Assembly: GCF_000192745.1 (NCBI RefSeq)
Contig: NC_015259.1
Coordinates: forward strand, 3,549,001 to 3,613,000
Direction: 5' to 3'
Length of the DNA stretch: 64,000 nucleotides
Origin: Polymorphum gilvum SL003B-26A1
GTDB lineage: Bacteria > Pseudomonadota > Alphaproteobacteria > Rhizobiales > Stappiaceae
Shown: one piece after another, positions 33,900 to 42,748 of the stretch
Numbering within the stretch: the stretch's first letter is position 1
How the letters are laid out: each line of letters starts with the position of its first letter
The notes under the pieces: generated by a model
What the model was told of the DNA's origin: nothing
Database searches by the model: none
What the model saw: the letters and a program-made list of their open reading frames with translations, nothing else
Made by a program: the position numbers and the translations under genes

Positions 33900-34727
33900 C
33901 TATCCGAGCCGCGCCAGCACCAGATGGCCGGGGACCGGCTCGCCCTCCTCCAGGCGGACGGTGATCGGGTCGGCGGCAAGCACGGTGAAGCCCTGGGCAG
34001 CGAGGAGGCCGCGCAGGTAGTCGAGCGCATGGGCGAAGCGGTGGCGGGCGCCGACCATGTAGGGCCGGCCGGCGAGCACCGCCTCCGGCAGGGTCTCGGT
34101 GGAGAAGGCGAACAGGCCGCCGGAGACAAGGCGCGCGGCGGCACCGGCGACGATGCGCTCGGCGGCGCCGAGATAGGGGAACACGTCGGTGGCGGCGATC
34201 AGGTCGTAGCGCGGCACGCTGCCGTCCTCGTCCTCGAACTCCTCCAGGAACTCGACCGCCTCGCCGACATAGAGATCCTCGTAGACGCCGCGATCGTAGG
34301 CGAGTTCGACGATGCGCTCGGACAGGTCGACGCCGGTGATGTGGTCCGCAACGTCGCGCAGCGCCTCGCCGGTCAGCCCGGTGCCGCAGCCCAGATCGAG
34401 CACGCGGGCGAAGCGGCCGGAGGCATGGGCGCGCAGCAGCTCGCGCGCCATCAGCGGCACGCAATAGCCGAGCCGGTCGACCAGGATCTCGTCGAAGACG
34501 TCGGCGTGCTGGTCGAACAGGGTGGCGACATAGGCGTCGGGCATCCTGGCAGGCGCCTCGGCACGGCCCATGGCGGCGAGGCGCACGGCGGCGCCGCAAT
34601 GGTCGGCCGGATCGATCGCCAGCGCCTGCCGGTAGGCCTCGGCGGCGGCGTCACGGTCGCCGGCCTTCTCCAGTTCCAGGCCGCGGTTGTAGGCCTCCGC
34701 CAGGGCGTCCTCGTCGAAATCCTGCAT
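33900..34727 (-). CDS. Methyltransferase with N-terminal TPR repeat
   Basis: A 275-residue protein. Residues 1-60 resemble one to two tetratricopeptide repeats (LAEAYNRGLELEKAGDRDAA, then YRQALAIDPAD), followed by a class I methyltransferase domain with VLDLGCGTGLTGEAL and ITGVDLSERIVELA. The TPR-fused, putative methyltransferases (Contig: COG4976-like, 'TPR repeat methylase') fit this layout. It may modify a protein bound by the repeats. The ATG at 34727 is chosen because GAGGGA precedes it and the TPR starts there. Confidence 0.85.
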   Translation of the reverse strand: MQDFDEDALAEAYNRGLELEKAGDRDAAAEAYRQALAIDPADHCGAAVRLAAMGRAEAPARMPDAYVATLFDQHADVFDEILVDRLGYCVPLMARELLRAHASGRFARVLDLGCGTGLTGEALRDVADHITGVDLSERIVELAYDRGVYEDLYVGEAVEFLEEFEDEDGSVPRYDLIAATDVFPYLGAAERIVAGAAARLVSGGLFAFSTETLPEAVLAGRPYMVGARHRFAHALDYLRGLLAAQGFTVLAADPITVRLEEGEPVPGHLVLARLG

Positions 34728-34828
34728 GGTCGTCCCTCGTGCTGCGCCAGCAATGCGTTCGCGCCGGGTCATAGCGCCGGCGCCGGCAAAAGCACAGCGG
34801 ATTTGCGTGCCGCCCCCGGCGGCGGCGC

Positions 34829-35575
34829 TCAGAACAGGTCGAGCTGGTCGTCCGCCGCGTCGCACCGGACCGCCCGCGCACGCTTCGGCACGGGTTCCGC
34901 GGCAGAAAGCGGTTCGGCGGGCTGCTGCAGGCCAGGATCGTCGTTGGCGACGGAGTTGACCCGCGCGGAGACGGGCACCGCCTCCAGATAGTCGTCCGGG
35001 GCGGGCCGTAGCAGGGCGCGCGCCTGCCCGACCTGTACGGCGGCGGTGTCGAGCCAGGCGTCGAAGGCGTCGGGCATCAGGATGGCGGGCATGCGGTGGT
35101 GGATAGCGCCCATGGTCCGATTGGCCTCGACGGTCAGGATCGCGGCGGTGTCGATGTCGCCGCCATCAGGATCGGACCATGTGTCCCAGAGGCCGGCGAA
35201 GGCCATGACCCCGCCGTCGCGCGGGCGGATCCACCAGGGTTGGCTGCCCTGCGGACCACGCCGCCACTCGTAGAAGCCGCTGGCGGGAAACAGGCAGCGG
35301 TGGTGGCGCATGGCGGCGCGGAACGACGGCTTGTCGGCGGCGGTCTCGGCACGGGCATTGATCAGCAGCGTGAAGCTCGCCGGATCCTTGACCCAGGAGG
35401 GTACCAGTCCCCAGCGGGCGAGCGCGAAGCGGCGCGCGCCGTGCTCGCGGCGCACGATCGCGACCGGCTGGGTCGGGGCTATGTTGTAACGCGGAGGAAA
35501 GTCGGGACTGTCCGAATAGCCGAACCGCTCCCGCCCCTCCTCCGGCGTCGCCGTCAGGCTGTAGCGTCCGCACAT
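34829..35575 (-). CDS. SOS response-associated peptidase / abasic-site sensor (SRAP, HMCES family)
   Basis: A 248-residue SRAP protein that covalently traps abasic sites in single-stranded DNA through Cys2 (MCGRYSLT at the N-terminus, as needed after Met removal). CLFPASGFYEW contains the active-site glutamate, and HRMPAILMPDAFDAWL the conserved histidine. The tail (about 40 residues, ending QLDLF) is an ordinary, poorly conserved extension; QLDLF resembles a beta-clamp-binding peptide. It is divergent from the hypothetical gene at 35659. Confidence 0.93.
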   Translation of the reverse strand: MCGRYSLTATPEEGRERFGYSDSPDFPPRYNIAPTQPVAIVRREHGARRFALARWGLVPSWVKDPASFTLLINARAETAADKPSFRAAMRHHRCLFPASGFYEWRRGPQGSQPWWIRPRDGGVMAFAGLWDTWSDPDGGDIDTAAILTVEANRTMGAIHHRMPAILMPDAFDAWLDTAAVQVGQARALLRPAPDDYLEAVPVSARVNSVANDDPGLQQPAEPLSAAEPVPKRARAVRCDAADDQLDLF

Positions 35576-35658
35576 GAAAGCGCTGATATCGCTAAGTTAG
35601 CTGTTTGGCAACGAAGCCAGCGTAGGCTTTCACGACGATGGGTGCACGGGGGCAAGGC

Positions 35659-36171
35659 ATGACGCAGGAGGATCCAGTCTTGGGGGCCGGTATGCTGGCT
35701 GCCGACAAGCTGGAGCGCGCCAACATCAATCCGGCGACCGGCCTCGCGACCGACTACCTGAATCATTTCAACGAAGTGGTCATGCTGCTCGAAATGCTGC
35801 CGGCGATGCCGGAATGCGCCGAGGACGTGCTCGACTGGGAGCCGGCCGACTACGAGAGCCATTTCGAGAACTCCACCTTTTCCGAAAAGCAGCTCGCGGT
35901 GCAGGCCTACAGGGCTGCGCCGGTGCGGCTACGCTGCCACCTGGAGCGGCTGGTCGAGCAGATCAACGATGCCGTTCTCAGCGCGCAGGAGGCGATCCGC
36001 GCGGCACCGGATCCGGCCGTCGTGTCCGTGCAGGTGGCCGAGACGGCGACGCACCGTATCAAGCCGCTGATCGCCATGGCGAGCGGCGTCATCCATGGCC
36101 ATGTCGACGCCAAGGCGCTCGCCCACGAGGGCGACGAGGCGCAGGCCGAGATCGACGCCCTGTTCGCCTGA
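35659..36171 (+). CDS. Conserved-looking hypothetical protein
   Basis: A 170-residue soluble, mostly helical protein that begins TQEDPVLGAGMLAADKLE. It has ATDYLNHFNEVVMLLEMLPAM and the tryptophan-containing DVLDWEPADYESHFENST, then a long helix. No enzyme motif or membrane segment is seen. Members with this kind of N-terminus are found in Hyphomicrobiales but have no known function that I know of. GCAAGG precedes the ATG. It precedes the NUDIX gene by 72 bases on the same strand. Confidence 0.7.
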   Translation: MTQEDPVLGAGMLAADKLERANINPATGLATDYLNHFNEVVMLLEMLPAMPECAEDVLDWEPADYESHFENSTFSEKQLAVQAYRAAPVRLRCHLERLVEQINDAVLSAQEAIRAAPDPAVVSVQVAETATHRIKPLIAMASGVIHGHVDAKALAHEGDEAQAEIDALFA

Positions 36172-36242
36172 CCCTGTTCAATCGGGCTGGACGGGACGAA
36201 CAAGCGAATCGCCACCGACCGGGAGCTGTGCGACAAGGTCCC

Positions 36243-36674
36243 ATGTCCGACTCACGCCGTTTTCCCGCCCAGCCCCTGCTCGGCGTCAGCATCCTGTGCC
36301 ACCGCGGCGACCGCGTGCTGCTGGTCCGGCGCGGCAAGCAGCCCTTCCTCGGCCACTGGAGCCTGCCCGGCGGGCTCGTCGAGCTGGGCGAGACGCTGCG
36401 CGCGGCAGCGGAGCGCGAACTGCTGGAGGAGACCGGCGTGACCGCGCATCTCGAGGGACCGGTCGATGTCGTCGACCTCATCGAGCGCGGCGCCGACGGC
36501 CGAATCGACGCGCATTTCGTGCTCGCCGTCTACACCGGACCGCACAGCGCCGGCGAGCCCAGGGCCGGCGACGACGCCGACGCGACCGCCTTCGTAGCGC
36601 TGGACGACCTCGACGCGCTGCAGACGACGCCGGGCACGCCGGCACGCATCCGCAGGCTGCTCGGCGCAGGCTGA
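36243..36674 (+). CDS. NUDIX hydrolase
   Basis: A 143-residue pyrophosphohydrolase. The full Nudix box is present (GLVELGETLRAAAERELLEE, followed by TGV), matching G-x5-E-x7-REU-x-EE-x-GU. It likely cleaves a nucleoside diphosphate-linked metabolite; ADP-ribose or dNTPs are common substrates but not proven. It sits upstream of the TIGR02301 gene, a conserved neighbour pair in this group. Confidence 0.92.
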   Translation: MSDSRRFPAQPLLGVSILCHRGDRVLLVRRGKQPFLGHWSLPGGLVELGETLRAAAERELLEETGVTAHLEGPVDVVDLIERGADGRIDAHFVLAVYTGPHSAGEPRAGDDADATAFVALDDLDALQTTPGTPARIRRLLGAG

Positions 36675-36759
36675 AGGCCCATCCGGGGGAACAGTCCGAC
36701 CGGACCGGGTGGGTTCCCCGCCAACTCGCCCCGCGCAAGGCTTGCGGCGGCGCTGCGGA

Positions 36760-37203
36760 ATGCGCAATATCCGCCGCATGCGGCGTCACCGGCTCCTTCC
36801 CGATCCCCTGCCCCCGCGGCGCCGCGCGCTGCGGGTCGCGGCTACCCTGTGCCTTTGCGCGCTTCTCGGCGGCGCCGCCGCGGCTCAACAGGCGGCGGAC
36901 GAGCCGCCCTACGAGCCCCAGCTCATGCGTCTGTCGGAAATCCTCGGCGCCCTGCACTACCTGCGCCCGCTGTGCGCGGCGCAGGACAGCCCGAGCTGGC
37001 GCGACCGCATGCAGGACCTGCTGGACGCCGAAGCCCTGGACGAGGCGCGCCGACGCCGCTTCGTCGAGCGCTTCAACCAGGGCTACCGCGGCTTCGCCTC
37101 CGTCTATCGGACCTGCACGCCGTCGGCCCGCATCGCGATGAACCGCTATATCGGGGAAGGCGCCGACATTTCCCGCGACGTCACCAGCCGCTACAGCCGC
37201 TGA
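36760..37203 (+). CDS. TIGR02301-family secreted protein
   Basis: A 147-residue protein with a Arg-rich leader, a hydrophobic signal segment (ATLCLCALLGGAAAAQQ) and a mature domain with the family pattern PQLMRLSEILGALHYLRPLC, later FNQGYRGFASVYRTC, two conserved cysteines that could form a disulphide. Function unknown; members are restricted to Hyphomicrobiales. The start could be at 36760 or 36778 (both ATG); neither has a strong ribosome site, and the first is given. Confidence 0.8.
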   Translation: MRNIRRMRRHRLLPDPLPPRRRALRVAATLCLCALLGGAAAAQQAADEPPYEPQLMRLSEILGALHYLRPLCAAQDSPSWRDRMQDLLDAEALDEARRRRFVERFNQGYRGFASVYRTCTPSARIAMNRYIGEGADISRDVTSRYSR

Positions 37204-37381
37204 CCCCTGCCCCAAGCGTTACCAAAGGCTTAACCATTTTCGTTTATTTTGTGGGCGGCGGTTAAGATTGCCTTCACACTTGGTTATCGTGAACTTTAGC
37301 CATGCTAGTGTCACGGGCGAGATTCGAGAGGGCCTCCGCCCCGGGACGGCACATCCGGGCGGGAAACTGTTAAGGAATAGA

Positions 37382-37654
37382 ATGACCAACGACGATTTCA
37401 GCGACATGGCCGCCGACGGGCACTATGCGGAGGACGAGGATATCCGGCGCGCGGCGCTCGGCTTCATCCACGACGCCTGGGCCGAAGCCATCGCCTGCGG
37501 CGTCGACACGGATGCGGTCGCCCACGCCGCCATGTTCACCGCACTCGCGGACCTCGTCTCGACCTACGGTGAGGATGCCGTCGCCAAACTGGCGGAGGGA
37601 CTACCCGAACGCATCCAGCGCGGCGACTATTCCGTCAACCGCGTGCTGCAGTAG
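37382..37654 (+). CDS. Small hypothetical protein (90 residues)
   Basis: A 90-residue acidic, all-helical soluble protein (GFIHDAWAEAIACGVDTDAV, then MFTALADLVSTYGEDAVAKL). The ATG follows AAGGA by six bases, so translation is credible. I recall similar short proteins of unknown function in Hyphomicrobiales. It converges with the LysE transporter gene (13 bases between stops). The 175 bases before it hold an AT-richer stretch (37240-37265) likely to be its promoter. Confidence 0.75.
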   Translation: MTNDDFSDMAADGHYAEDEDIRRAALGFIHDAWAEAIACGVDTDAVAHAAMFTALADLVSTYGEDAVAKLAEGLPERIQRGDYSVNRVLQ

Positions 37655-37667
37655 GCGCCGGTCCGCC

Positions 37668-38309
37668 TCAGCCGAAATAGATCAGCGCCAGGCGCAGGTA
37701 GATCAAAACGGCGAAGCCGATCAGCGCCAGACCGGCGACGCGGTTGACGCCGTCGAGCCAGGCGTCCGTCAGCCGGTCGCGCAGCAGCGACACGGCACCG
37801 GCGACGAAGGCCCACCACAGGGTGGCGCCGCCGGCGACGCCGGCGACCATGAACAGGGCGCCGACATGGTCGCCAAGATCGGGGGCCCATTCGCCCAGGC
37901 TGCCGAAGATGGCAACGAAGCCGAGTACCACGCCCGGGTTGGTCAGGGTCATCAGGAAGGCGCCGGTCATCGCCCCCCAATCGCTGCCGCCGCGGCCCAA
38001 GGGTTTGGTGTCCAGGTGCGGATGGACCTGCATCACCTTGTAGCCGAAGACGATCAGCAGCACCCCGCCGACCGCCTGGATGGCGTTGTCGTGGCCCTCG
38101 ACGAAATGGGCGACCGCCGAAATGCCGAACACGGCGACGGCGGCATAGAGCGTGTCGGCAGCGACGGCACCTAGGCCGACGACGAAGCCGTGATGAAAGC
38201 CGCGATGGAAGGCCCGCTGGATCGCCATGACGTTGACCGGACCGACGGGCGCCGTGGTGATGACGCCGATGGCCAGCCCGATCAGCAGGTAAGCGAGATT
38301 GACCTCCAT
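37668..38309 (-). CDS. LysE/RhtB-family amino acid exporter
   Basis: A 213-residue protein with six hydrophobic segments. The first carries GVITTAPVGPVNVMAIQRA, close to the conserved LysE GPxN signature, then FHHGFVVGLGAVAADTLYA and, later, TLTNPGVVLGFVAIFGS. It is expected to export an amino acid or related compound. ATG 38309 is chosen over the upstream GTG because the hydrophobic helix begins right after. Confidence 0.88.
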   Translation of the reverse strand: MEVNLAYLLIGLAIGVITTAPVGPVNVMAIQRAFHRGFHHGFVVGLGAVAADTLYAAVAVFGISAVAHFVEGHDNAIQAVGGVLLIVFGYKVMQVHPHLDTKPLGRGGSDWGAMTGAFLMTLTNPGVVLGFVAIFGSLGEWAPDLGDHVGALFMVAGVAGGATLWWAFVAGAVSLLRDRLTDAWLDGVNRVAGLALIGFAVLIYLRLALIYFG

Positions 38310-38504
38310 TCGCACTGCCTCTCCCGTTCCTCTCAGGGGCTTCTTAAAAGGCGTCGGGACCACCCGTCAAACACGTTCGCCCGCGCAGGCGGATTTCCTG
38401 GCCGGAGCGGTCGATGCCGTCCGCAGGGCCGATAACGGTGGCCACGGGCAGCGCGACCCGTGTATGAATACGCAGACGCGTCCCGAACTCCCGAGTCTGT
38501 CGCC

Positions 38505-39191
38505 ATGGCCCGTTGCCGCCTTGTCCTTGCGCTCCTGTTTGCCGCGACGATCGCCCCGGCCACGGCGGCGACCGTGCGCACGGAAACGATTCGCATCGAG
38601 CCGCCGGTCGTCGAAAACGGCGGCGAGAGGCCGTCGCCCGGCATCCCGGCGGAAGACATCGAGCCCCTGATGCGGGACGAGGAGATCGATTCCGGCCTGC
38701 GGTCGCCGCCGCAGAACCTGCTGGCGGTGCCGAAGGTCCAGTACGATACCGACGGGCTGCCAAAGCCGGTGGCGCGCATGCGCGAACAACTGATCGAGGC
38801 GGCACGCTCGGGCGACCTCGAACGCCTTCGGATGGTGCTCGAAGCCAACGAGGTGATGCCGACGCTATCGTTCACCGAGATCGACGACCCGATCGAGTTC
38901 CTGCGCAACAGCTCGGGCGATCCGGACGGAGCGGAGATCCTCGCCATCCTGCTCGACGTGCTGGAAGCCGGCTGGGTTCATGTCGACCAGGGCACGGCGC
39001 AGGAAATGTATGTCTGGCCGTATTTCGCCCGCTTCCCCTTCGCCAAGCTGACGCCGGAGCAGAAGGTGGAAATGTACCGCGTCATCACCGCCGCCGACTT
39101 CGCCGAGATGGACGCCTACGGGGCATGGCTGTTCTACCGCGTCGGCATCGGGCCGGACGGCACGCTCCACTATTTCGTCGCCGGCGACTGA
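38505..39191 (+). CDS. Secreted hypothetical protein with ankyrin-like start
   Basis: A 228-residue protein with a signal peptide (LVLALLFAATIAPATAAT). The mature part begins with an acidic, Pro-rich region, then EQLIEAARSGDLERLRMVL, a helix pair like the first part of an ankyrin repeat, and ends with an aromatic domain (EMYVWPYFARFPFAKLTPEQK). Proteins of this type are conserved in Hyphomicrobiales without a known function. The last 22 bases overlap the 3' end of btaB in a tail-to-tail arrangement. Confidence 0.75.
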   Translation: MARCRLVLALLFAATIAPATAATVRTETIRIEPPVVENGGERPSPGIPAEDIEPLMRDEEIDSGLRSPPQNLLAVPKVQYDTDGLPKPVARMREQLIEAARSGDLERLRMVLEANEVMPTLSFTEIDDPIEFLRNSSGDPDGAEILAILLDVLEAGWVHVDQGTAQEMYVWPYFARFPFAKLTPEQKVEMYRVITAADFAEMDAYGAWLFYRVGIGPDGTLHYFVAGD

Positions 39192-39844
39192 ACGGGAACC
39201 GCCAGTTCGGCATAGACGGCATAGCCCCTGTACAGGGACTCCAGCGTTGCGGTCGCGCCCAAACGGAGCGCGAGCGCGTCCAGTTCGGCCGCCATGTCGG
39301 CGCGCGGCGTCACGTGGAACTGCCTCAGCCAGGCGAACAACACCGCCCGGAACGCCTGCGGCAGACGCTCCTGCCTGCCGAAGTCCACCAGCGACAGCCG
39401 GCCGCCGGGTGCCAGACTGTCGCTGCCGGCGGCAAGCGCTTCGCGCCAGGTCGGGATCATCGACAGCGAATAGGAGAAGAACACCCGGTCGAAGCGGCCA
39501 CGGCCGAACAGGTCCCCTGCATCGTAGCGCGACGCGTCGCCGAGGCCGAGCGCGATGCGATCCGCCAGACCGGCGCGAGCGACGTTGGCGGCCGCCGTGT
39601 CGAGCATCTCCGAGGAGATGTCGATGCCGTAGAACAGGGTGCGCGGATAGCGGCGCGCCGCGGCGATCAGGTTGCGCCCGGTACCGCAGCCCAGTTCCAG
39701 CACCGTGTCGCCATCGCCCGGGTCGAGGCGGGCGATCAGCCGGTCGCGCCCGAGCAGGTAGTATTTGCGGGTCAGGTCGTAGATATGGCGCTGGTGCCGG
39801 TAGACGGCGTCCATCAGCGCGCCGGCGTCGGCGTCGGCAGCCAT
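39170..39844 (-). CDS. btaB: Betaine lipid synthesis N-methyltransferase BtaB-like
   Basis: A 224-residue SAM methyltransferase (VLELGCGTGRNLIAAARRYP, FYGIDISSEMLDTA, then VFFSYSLSMIPTW). It lies 4 bases after btaA on the same strand. BtaB makes the trimethylhomoserine head group of diacylglyceryl-N,N,N-trimethylhomoserine (DGTS) by three methylations of the BtaA product. The size and the tandem order match the Rhodobacter and Sinorhizobium btaA-btaB pair, so the call rests on both sequence and context. Confidence 0.85.
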   Translation of the reverse strand: MAADADAGALMDAVYRHQRHIYDLTRKYYLLGRDRLIARLDPGDGDTVLELGCGTGRNLIAAARRYPRTLFYGIDISSEMLDTAAANVARAGLADRIALGLGDASRYDAGDLFGRGRFDRVFFSYSLSMIPTWREALAAGSDSLAPGGRLSLVDFGRQERLPQAFRAVLFAWLRQFHVTPRADMAAELDALALRLGATATLESLYRGYAVYAELAVPVQSPATK

Positions 39845-39848
39845 CGCC

Positions 39849-41111
39849 CTAGCCGTTGAAGACGTAGAGGTGGAAGCCGCCGTAGATCGACGAGCGATCC
39901 TTGCGCCCGAGCACCAGGCTCTCCTCTTCCTCGTAGGTCCAGCGGTCGAGGATCTCGTCGCGCACGTGACCGGGCAGCAGGCTCGGCTCGGCAGCAGTGC
40001 GGAAGACGACCCGCGCGCCCGGACGAGCGGTGCGGGTGATCTCGCTCCACAGGCCGTTGAGCTGGGCATCGGTCATCCAGTCCTGGGCGTCGAGCAGCAC
40101 GTAGGCATCCAGGCTGGCGTCGGACTCGCTCTCCAGATGCTCGGTGAAGCTGCGGTTGAGCACGCGCACCCGGTCAGCCCGCTCGCGGATCGCCTCGAAA
40201 TGCGCGCGCTTGAGATAGGGCGGCAGGGGGCCGGACTCGCCGGTGCTTTCGCCGTCGCGCGGGGCATAACCGCGGGTAAAGGCCTGCCAGGCGAAGTAGT
40301 TGTCCTGCAGCGAGAAGTCGCAGGCGAGCTTCTCCAGGCGGCGCTTGAGCACCTCCGACATGTCGCCGGTGGCGCTGGCCGAGACCAGCGCCTCGTATTG
40401 CGCCGGCGGGATGCCGAGGCCGTAGAGCGACATCTTCTTGGACGTCGCCCAGCGCACGAGACGCTTGTCGAACAGGGGCGCCAGCGCGGTGTCGAAGAAG
40501 CTGCGCTGCTCTTCGAGGCTGCGGGCGCGGACCATGTGCTTGGGATCGATGCCGTAGAGCCGGGCGACGAAATGGCCGACGCCGATGAAGTAGCCGAGCA
40601 GGCCATGGTGATAGAGGTCACGCGAAAACAAGGTGATGCGCCTGCGGCCGAGGCCGGCCAGGTCGCGGCCCTCCCAGTAGGCGCGGGTCTCGGGATCCAG
40701 TCGGTCGCGCAGGAAGCGCTCGTAGGCGGCCACGTTGGCCTTCTCGTCCGCCTCGCCGAAGAAGCGGTAGAAGGCGTCGTAGTTCGGCAGGTAGCGCGCG
40801 GCGGCAAGCTTCAGCCGGCCGAGGGCGACATGGGCGCGGTTGAGGTCGACCGCGACGATCTCGGCCGGGTCGGCGGTCAGGTAGGACATCACGTTGCAGC
40901 CGCCGGAGGCAATGGCAATCATGCGCGATTGCGGCTGGAGCCTGAGCGCCTGCATGTCGACGTCCGGGTCCTCCCAGATCTGCGGATAGACCAGCCCCTT
41001 GAAGGCGAAGGTGAACAGCCGTTCCAGGATGCCGTCGCGCGATGTCGCGCTGGAGCGGTGGACGGCCTTCTTAAGTCTGGCCCTGGAGGCCTCAAGGGTG
41101 CTCGACGGCAT
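39849..41111 (-). CDS. btaA: BtaA, SAM:diacylglycerol 3-amino-3-carboxypropyltransferase (DUF3419)
   Basis: A 420-residue DUF3419 protein that transfers the aminocarboxypropyl group of SAM to diacylglycerol, the first step of DGTS betaine lipid synthesis. Seen are VYPQIWEDPDVDMQAL, AIASGGCNVMSYL (SAM-binding loop), FFDTALAPLFDKRLV and DAQDWMTDAQLN. Length fits. GGAG lies 7 bases before the ATG. A Pho-box-like site 59 bases upstream suggests phosphate-starvation induction, as known for this pathway. Confidence 0.9.
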   Translation of the reverse strand: MPSSTLEASRARLKKAVHRSSATSRDGILERLFTFAFKGLVYPQIWEDPDVDMQALRLQPQSRMIAIASGGCNVMSYLTADPAEIVAVDLNRAHVALGRLKLAAARYLPNYDAFYRFFGEADEKANVAAYERFLRDRLDPETRAYWEGRDLAGLGRRRITLFSRDLYHHGLLGYFIGVGHFVARLYGIDPKHMVRARSLEEQRSFFDTALAPLFDKRLVRWATSKKMSLYGLGIPPAQYEALVSASATGDMSEVLKRRLEKLACDFSLQDNYFAWQAFTRGYAPRDGESTGESGPLPPYLKRAHFEAIRERADRVRVLNRSFTEHLESESDASLDAYVLLDAQDWMTDAQLNGLWSEITRTARPGARVVFRTAAEPSLLPGHVRDEILDRWTYEEEESLVLGRKDRSSIYGGFHLYVFNG

Positions 41112-41169
41112 CGCTCTCTCCCGAATCGCGTGGTCGGTCAGGAAAACAGCGGAGCGATACGCGCGCTTG

Positions 41170-41187
41170 ACGACAGTTGGGTGACGG
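41170..41187 (-). promoter_or_regulatory. Pho box upstream of btaA
   Basis: On the minus strand CCGTCAC-CCAA-CTGTCGT matches the PhoB direct-repeat box CTGTCAT-N4-CTGTCAT with 5/7 and 6/7 in the two repeats and exact 7-4-7 spacing. It ends 59 bases before the btaA start, in the correct orientation. Confidence 0.65.
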
Positions 41188-41213
41188 AAGGCCGGATTTT
41201 CGCGGCAAACAGC

Positions 41214-41240
41214 AAAAAGCCTCCCGCGAGGGGAGGCTTT
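41214..41240 (-). terminator. Intrinsic terminator of the L,D-transpeptidase gene
   Basis: A perfect 10-bp stem, AAAGCCTCCC (41216-41225) with GGGAGGCTTT (41231-41240), loop GCGAG. On the minus strand the T run TTTTT follows the stem. It separates the transpeptidase transcript from btaA. Confidence 0.85.
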
Positions 41241-41267
41241 CCGGTCTGCGAGCCTGCGGCGGGTCGA

Positions 41268-42509
41268 TCAGCGGGTCATGACCACGAAGTCGGTGCCGAG
41301 CCCCGTGCCACGAGCGAAGCTGCGGTCGGTGACGATCAGCGACGAGCCGGGCGTCAGCATGACGCCGACCTCGCGGCGAACCTTGTCCGACAGGCGGACG
41401 CGGTCGAGCACGGACGCCGGCGTGACGCCATCGGCCTGCTCCGCCGACACCGCCATCCAGTCGACGCTGGTGTCGCCGGGACGGAACGACAGCGCTGTGA
41501 AGACATGGGTGCCGATCGGCGCCAGCGGATCGACGAGTTCGACCGGCGCCTCGTAGATGTCCTTGAAGTTGCGCCGGATGCGCAGCACGCCGGTCGACGG
41601 CTGGTCCATACCGGCTTCGCGGTAGAGGGCGCTGACCAGGCCGGCGGTGAGGTTGCCGGTGATCGGCAGTTCGGCGCCTTCCTGGAACAGGCGGATCGCC
41701 TCGCGCGTCCTGCGGCCGAGCACGCCGTCGACCGGGCCGGGCGCAAAGCCCATGCGGTCGAGCAGGCGCTGCACGGTGCGCACCGTGTCGCCGCCGTCGC
41801 GCGGGGTGACGATCATGCGCAGCGGCGAGCCGAAGTCGGGGCGTTCGACCGCGGCCGGGGCGACTTCCGGCTCCAGCGCCGTGGTGTCGATCGAGCCGCG
41901 CAGGGCCGGGTCGTTGCGGATGGTGTCATGCGACAGGCTGGCCACCGAGGTGCCCGGCACGAAGGGCTGCGGCAGCGCGGCGTGGCGGATCGGCTCGGGC
42001 GCCGCCTCGTCGCGGGTGACGAGGACATGGGCGCCGCGCTCGGTCATGCCGAACAGGTCCTGCGCGAAGGCCTTCGGCAGTCGGATGCAGCCGTGCGAGG
42101 CCGGATAGCCGGGCAGGTGACCCTGGTGCAGGGCGACGCCCGACCAGGTCAGGCGCTGCATGAACGGCATCGGCGCGTTGTTGTAGAGGTTGGAGAAATG
42201 CTTGCGGCGCTTCTCCAGGATGGAGAACACGCCGGTCGGCGTGCCGTGGCCGGGCTTGCCGGAGGAGATCGGCGAGGTGCGCAGCAGTTCGGTGCCGCGA
42301 TAGACCTTGATCTTCTGGTCCTTCAGCGACACGAGCAGCTGCAGCGGCGTGTGGTCGGGGGCGTCGGGGGCCTCGCCGGTGCCGGCATCGCGGGCCTGGA
42401 CGGAAACGGAAATGCCGGCGAACAGCATGGCTGCACAGCCGGCGACAACAATCCTGCGCCCCAAACGGGCGGCGGCGGCGGTCCCGCCGAAGACTTCGAA
42501 ATTACCCAT
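41268..42509 (-). CDS. L,D-transpeptidase (YkuD) with peptidoglycan-binding domain
   Basis: A 413-residue envelope enzyme. The N-terminal 40 residues carry a hydrophobic signal (RIVVAGCAAMLFAGISVSVQA). The YkuD domain (about 55-165) has HQGHLPGYPASHGCIRLP with catalytic Cys141 and His139; a peptidoglycan-binding domain (DTVRTVQRLLDRMGFAPGPV) follows, and a C-terminal region of unknown type. It forms 3-3 crosslinks or attaches proteins to peptidoglycan. A likely minus promoter lies at about 42570-42610 (TTGGTA, 17 bases, TAATTA). It has its own terminator downstream. Confidence 0.93.
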   Translation of the reverse strand: MGNFEVFGGTAAAARLGRRIVVAGCAAMLFAGISVSVQARDAGTGEAPDAPDHTPLQLLVSLKDQKIKVYRGTELLRTSPISSGKPGHGTPTGVFSILEKRRKHFSNLYNNAPMPFMQRLTWSGVALHQGHLPGYPASHGCIRLPKAFAQDLFGMTERGAHVLVTRDEAAPEPIRHAALPQPFVPGTSVASLSHDTIRNDPALRGSIDTTALEPEVAPAAVERPDFGSPLRMIVTPRDGGDTVRTVQRLLDRMGFAPGPVDGVLGRRTREAIRLFQEGAELPITGNLTAGLVSALYREAGMDQPSTGVLRIRRNFKDIYEAPVELVDPLAPIGTHVFTALSFRPGDTSVDWMAVSAEQADGVTPASVLDRVRLSDKVRREVGVMLTPGSSLIVTDRSFARGTGLGTDFVVMTR

Positions 42510-42748
42510 CCCCAGAGCCTCGCGTTACGAAATACCAGTGCAAGCCCGGATGCGACCCTAGGACAGTCGCGTATAATTAGCGTTAGCGAAGAGGGTTACC
42601 AAACCATTCGAGCTTGAGCATTTGCATCAATAGTCGATTTACCAGATCCGAACTGTAGTTCAGATCACAGTCGGGCCGCAATCCCGGATGACGCAGCGTC
42701 TTGAACGATCTGCCGGCAGACGCGGGGCAGGATCCGGGGCAGGATCGC

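Noticed and set aside
39870-42617. Plus-strand open frame of 915 residues opposite btaA and the transpeptidase
   Set aside because: Shadow frame: reads through known enzymes with no family match of its own.
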